Of a DNA stretch of 29,888 nucleotides, positions 29,217 to 29,888 are shown piece by piece. Under the pieces are notes generated by a model that saw nothing but the letters and a program-made list of their open reading frames with translations, ran no database searches and was not told where the DNA came from. The stretch comes from a virus: the IMG/VR virus record IMGVR_UViG_3300037156_000047, positions 1-29,888 of that record; one strand, given 5' to 3'. Numbering within the stretch: the first letter of the stretch is position 1; each line of letters begins with the position of its first letter. The position numbers were made by a program, and so were the translations under genes.

Positions 29217-29405
29217 TTACCCCGTAAGTCGGGCTATTTTGCGGATAGCAGCATAATAAGTTTTATGTACGCATTGCGGAGATATGCCCATAACGCGGGC
29301 GGCCTGGCTGTATGACAGGTTTTTTGCGGCGATAAGTTCGAACGCCTCGCGCTGGCGAGCGGTCAACTTAGCGAAGGCCTCGGGGGGAGTGAGGGCGGGT
29401 AGCAT
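29217..29405 (-). CDS. Sigma-70 region 4-like / RinA-type small regulator
   Basis: A 62-aa protein beginning MLPALTPPEAFAKL. The ATG at 29405 is preceded by GTGGAGGGACGT; an in-frame ATG at 29453 lies upstream of the promoter -10 box and cannot be used from it. Residues about 15-58 match a sigma region 4-type helix-turn-helix: LTARQREAFELIAAK, then SYSQAARVMGISPQCVHK, then TYYAAIRKIARL. Such small proteins control late transcription in several phage groups and sit just upstream of the small terminase, as here. There is no sigma region 2, so it would act as an activator, not a complete sigma factor. Confidence 0.75.
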   Translation of the reverse strand: MLPALTPPEAFAKLTARQREAFELIAAKNLSYSQAARVMGISPQCVHKTYYAAIRKIARLTG

Positions 29406-29437
29406 ACGTCCCTCCACATGCGCGCGCGCACGAGGCC

Positions 29438-29466
29438 AGTATACCCCAAGCAAGCGTGAGTTTCAC
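29438..29466 (-). promoter_or_regulatory. Sigma-70-type promoter for the regulator/late genes
   Basis: On the minus strand, GTGAAA (29466-29461, 4 of 6 matches to the -35 consensus) is 17 nt from TATACT (29443-29438, 5 of 6). Transcription would start near 29431, giving a leader of about 25 nt before the GGAGGG site and ATG at 29405. A run of alternating CG/CA (29419-29431) lies at the start point. This is the only convincing phage promoter I see on that strand. Confidence 0.6.
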
Positions 29467-29526
29467 GGTATCGCCTGATGGCGTGGTCTGGGATGTGGCG
29501 GGCCATTTACCGAATGCCCCGTAAAG

Positions 29527-29547
29527 CCCCCGCCTTTAGGCGTGGGG
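29527..29547 (+). repeat. Left-end hairpin of the tnpB element
   Basis: CCCC (29527-29530) pairs with GGGG (29544-29547), C31 with G42 (last two digits), and GCC with GGC around a TTTA loop, with a bulged T at 29543. It is the twin of the right-end hairpin at 840-860. The inner stem bases are swapped but still paired, so structure is conserved rather than sequence. A second hairpin (29559-29563 with 29568-29572) follows. The element's outer edge is probably between about 29505 and 29526. Confidence 0.7.
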
Positions 29548-29608
29548 ATATAAGGGGCGCGGCGTGAGCCGCTGTAACGTCCAGCCGAAAACTTAAGCGA
29601 TTCTGGGG

Positions 29609-29614
29609 TATAAT
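29609..29614 (+). promoter_or_regulatory. -10 box (TATAAT) immediately upstream of tnpB
   Basis: A perfect TATAAT only 6 nt before the GTG start codon. Transcripts starting at the normal distance would be nearly leaderless. There is no purine-rich ribosome-binding site between them. I did not find a strong -35. Low tnpB expression is usual and this arrangement fits it. Confidence 0.5.
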
Positions 29615-29620
29615 AGACAT

Positions 29621-29888
29621 GTGCTTAAAACCTTTCAGTACAGAATCTACCCGACGAAATCCCAAGAAACGGCGCTCGACGCCGCCCTTCGGGCCTGCCG
29701 GTGGGTGTATAATCAAGTTCTCGAAGCCCGCAAGACCGCCTGGGAGGCGGATAAGGTGAGCTTGAGTCTGTTCGATACGATGAAGTTCCTGCCCGGCTGG
29801 AAGGCCGATCATGACTTTCTCAAGAAAGCGCACTCGCAGACGCTTCAAAACGTCTGTGTGCGCGTTGACTTGGCGATGAAAGCCTTTT
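29621..29888 (+). CDS. tnpB: TnpB RNA-guided nuclease, N-terminal part (continues at base 1)
   Basis: The first 89 codons of tnpB, from GTG at 29621. The start FQYRIYPTKSQETALDAAL and the segment RACRWVYNQVLEARKTAW are the standard N-terminal helix-turn-helix-like opening of TnpB. Before the edge comes LQNVCVRVDLAMKAF, which normally continues FFRRCKAGE-PGFPRF. That continuation stands at the left edge. The last base of the window is codon position 1 and the first two bases are positions 2 and 3, so the join is in frame. Direct joining gives three Phe where relatives usually have two, which could be natural or a 3-nt overlap at the cut. Confidence 0.9.
   Translation, partial: MLKTFQYRIYPTKSQETALDAALRACRWVYNQVLEARKTAWEADKVSLSLFDTMKFLPGWKADHDFLKKAHSQTLQNVCVRVDLAMKAF

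Larger units (their letters stand above)
29516..29888 (+). mobile_element. IS200/IS605-type tnpB-only element, left portion
   Basis: Left end of an element consisting of hairpin, second hairpin, promoter and tnpB. The right portion occupies about 1-875. No tnpA is present, so mobility would need a transposase in trans. It sits in the one intergenic space between the late terminator and the regulator promoter, so no phage gene is visibly broken. Flanks TTTAC (29510-29514) on the left and ATCAA (879-883) on the right are possible, unproven boundaries. No target duplication is expected for this family. Confidence 0.7.

Noticed and set aside
29406-29453. Longer start for the sigma-4-like regulator
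   Set aside because: The ATG at 29453 lies upstream of the -10 box of the promoter, and a good GGAGGG site precedes the ATG at 29405.
1-29888. tRNA genes, CRISPR arrays, rRNA
   Set aside because: I looked for cloverleaf-type and regularly spaced repeats and saw none. The only periodic repeat is the 86-bp micro-ORF cassette, which has coding sense and only three copies.

Overview
The window reads as one GC-rich (about 65% by eye) tailed-phage genome, or the late half of one, carrying a transposon-type tnpB. Every phage gene is on the minus strand, so the phage map runs from about 29.4 kb down to about 1.0 kb. The only plus-strand gene is tnpB. Its first 89 codons run off the right edge (29621-29888) and its remaining 277 codons start at the left edge (1-836). 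The two edges meet in frame inside one codon, so the sequence is most simply a circular molecule cut within tnpB. The host cannot be named from the sequence. A long tape measure, a -1 frameshifted tail chaperone and no sheath gene point to a long-tailed siphovirus.

Layout in transcription order. (1) Control end, 28.7-29.5 kb: a promoter, a 62-aa sigma region 4-like protein, a terminator and an unknown 127-aa protein. (2) Packaging and head, 20.9-28.7 kb: small and large terminase, four tiny ORFs (two of them on an exact 86-bp spacing), portal, three small unknowns, a 637-codon frame holding MuF, prohead protease and scaffold with two strong internal ribosome-binding sites, the major capsid protein and a small unknown. 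(3) Head-tail joining, 16.7-20.8 kb: a protein with a signal peptide, connector-type proteins, a gp10-like protein, an unexpected glycosyltransferase with probable TPR repeats, a terminator-like protein and a 59-aa ORF. (4) Tail, 3.1-16.6 kb: tube protein, G/GT chaperones, 1873-aa tape measure, 1163-aa hub/adhesin, then seven small accessory proteins. (5) Lysis, 1.0-3.1 kb: a transglutaminase-like protein, a coiled-coil/membrane protein, two micro membrane ORFs, an M15 peptidase and two terminal genes. A strong hairpin follows.

Genes are tightly packed, with many stop/start overlaps and GGAGG-type ribosome-binding sites, so one long late transcript is likely. A terminator sits between the regulator and everything downstream, so that transcript would need read-through, antitermination or another promoter. 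No polymerase, helicase, primase, recombinase, integrase or repressor is recognisable. The molecule therefore looks like a packaging-morphogenesis-lysis module closed by a transposon: a deletion circle, a defective or helper-dependent element, or a phage relying wholly on host replication.

Most noteworthy are the circular closure through tnpB with missing replication genes, the nested MuF-protease-scaffold frame, the 86-bp micro-ORF array, the glycosyltransferase and the secreted-type protein inside the head-tail operon, and an exact T TTT TTG slippery site that opens a full GT reading frame.
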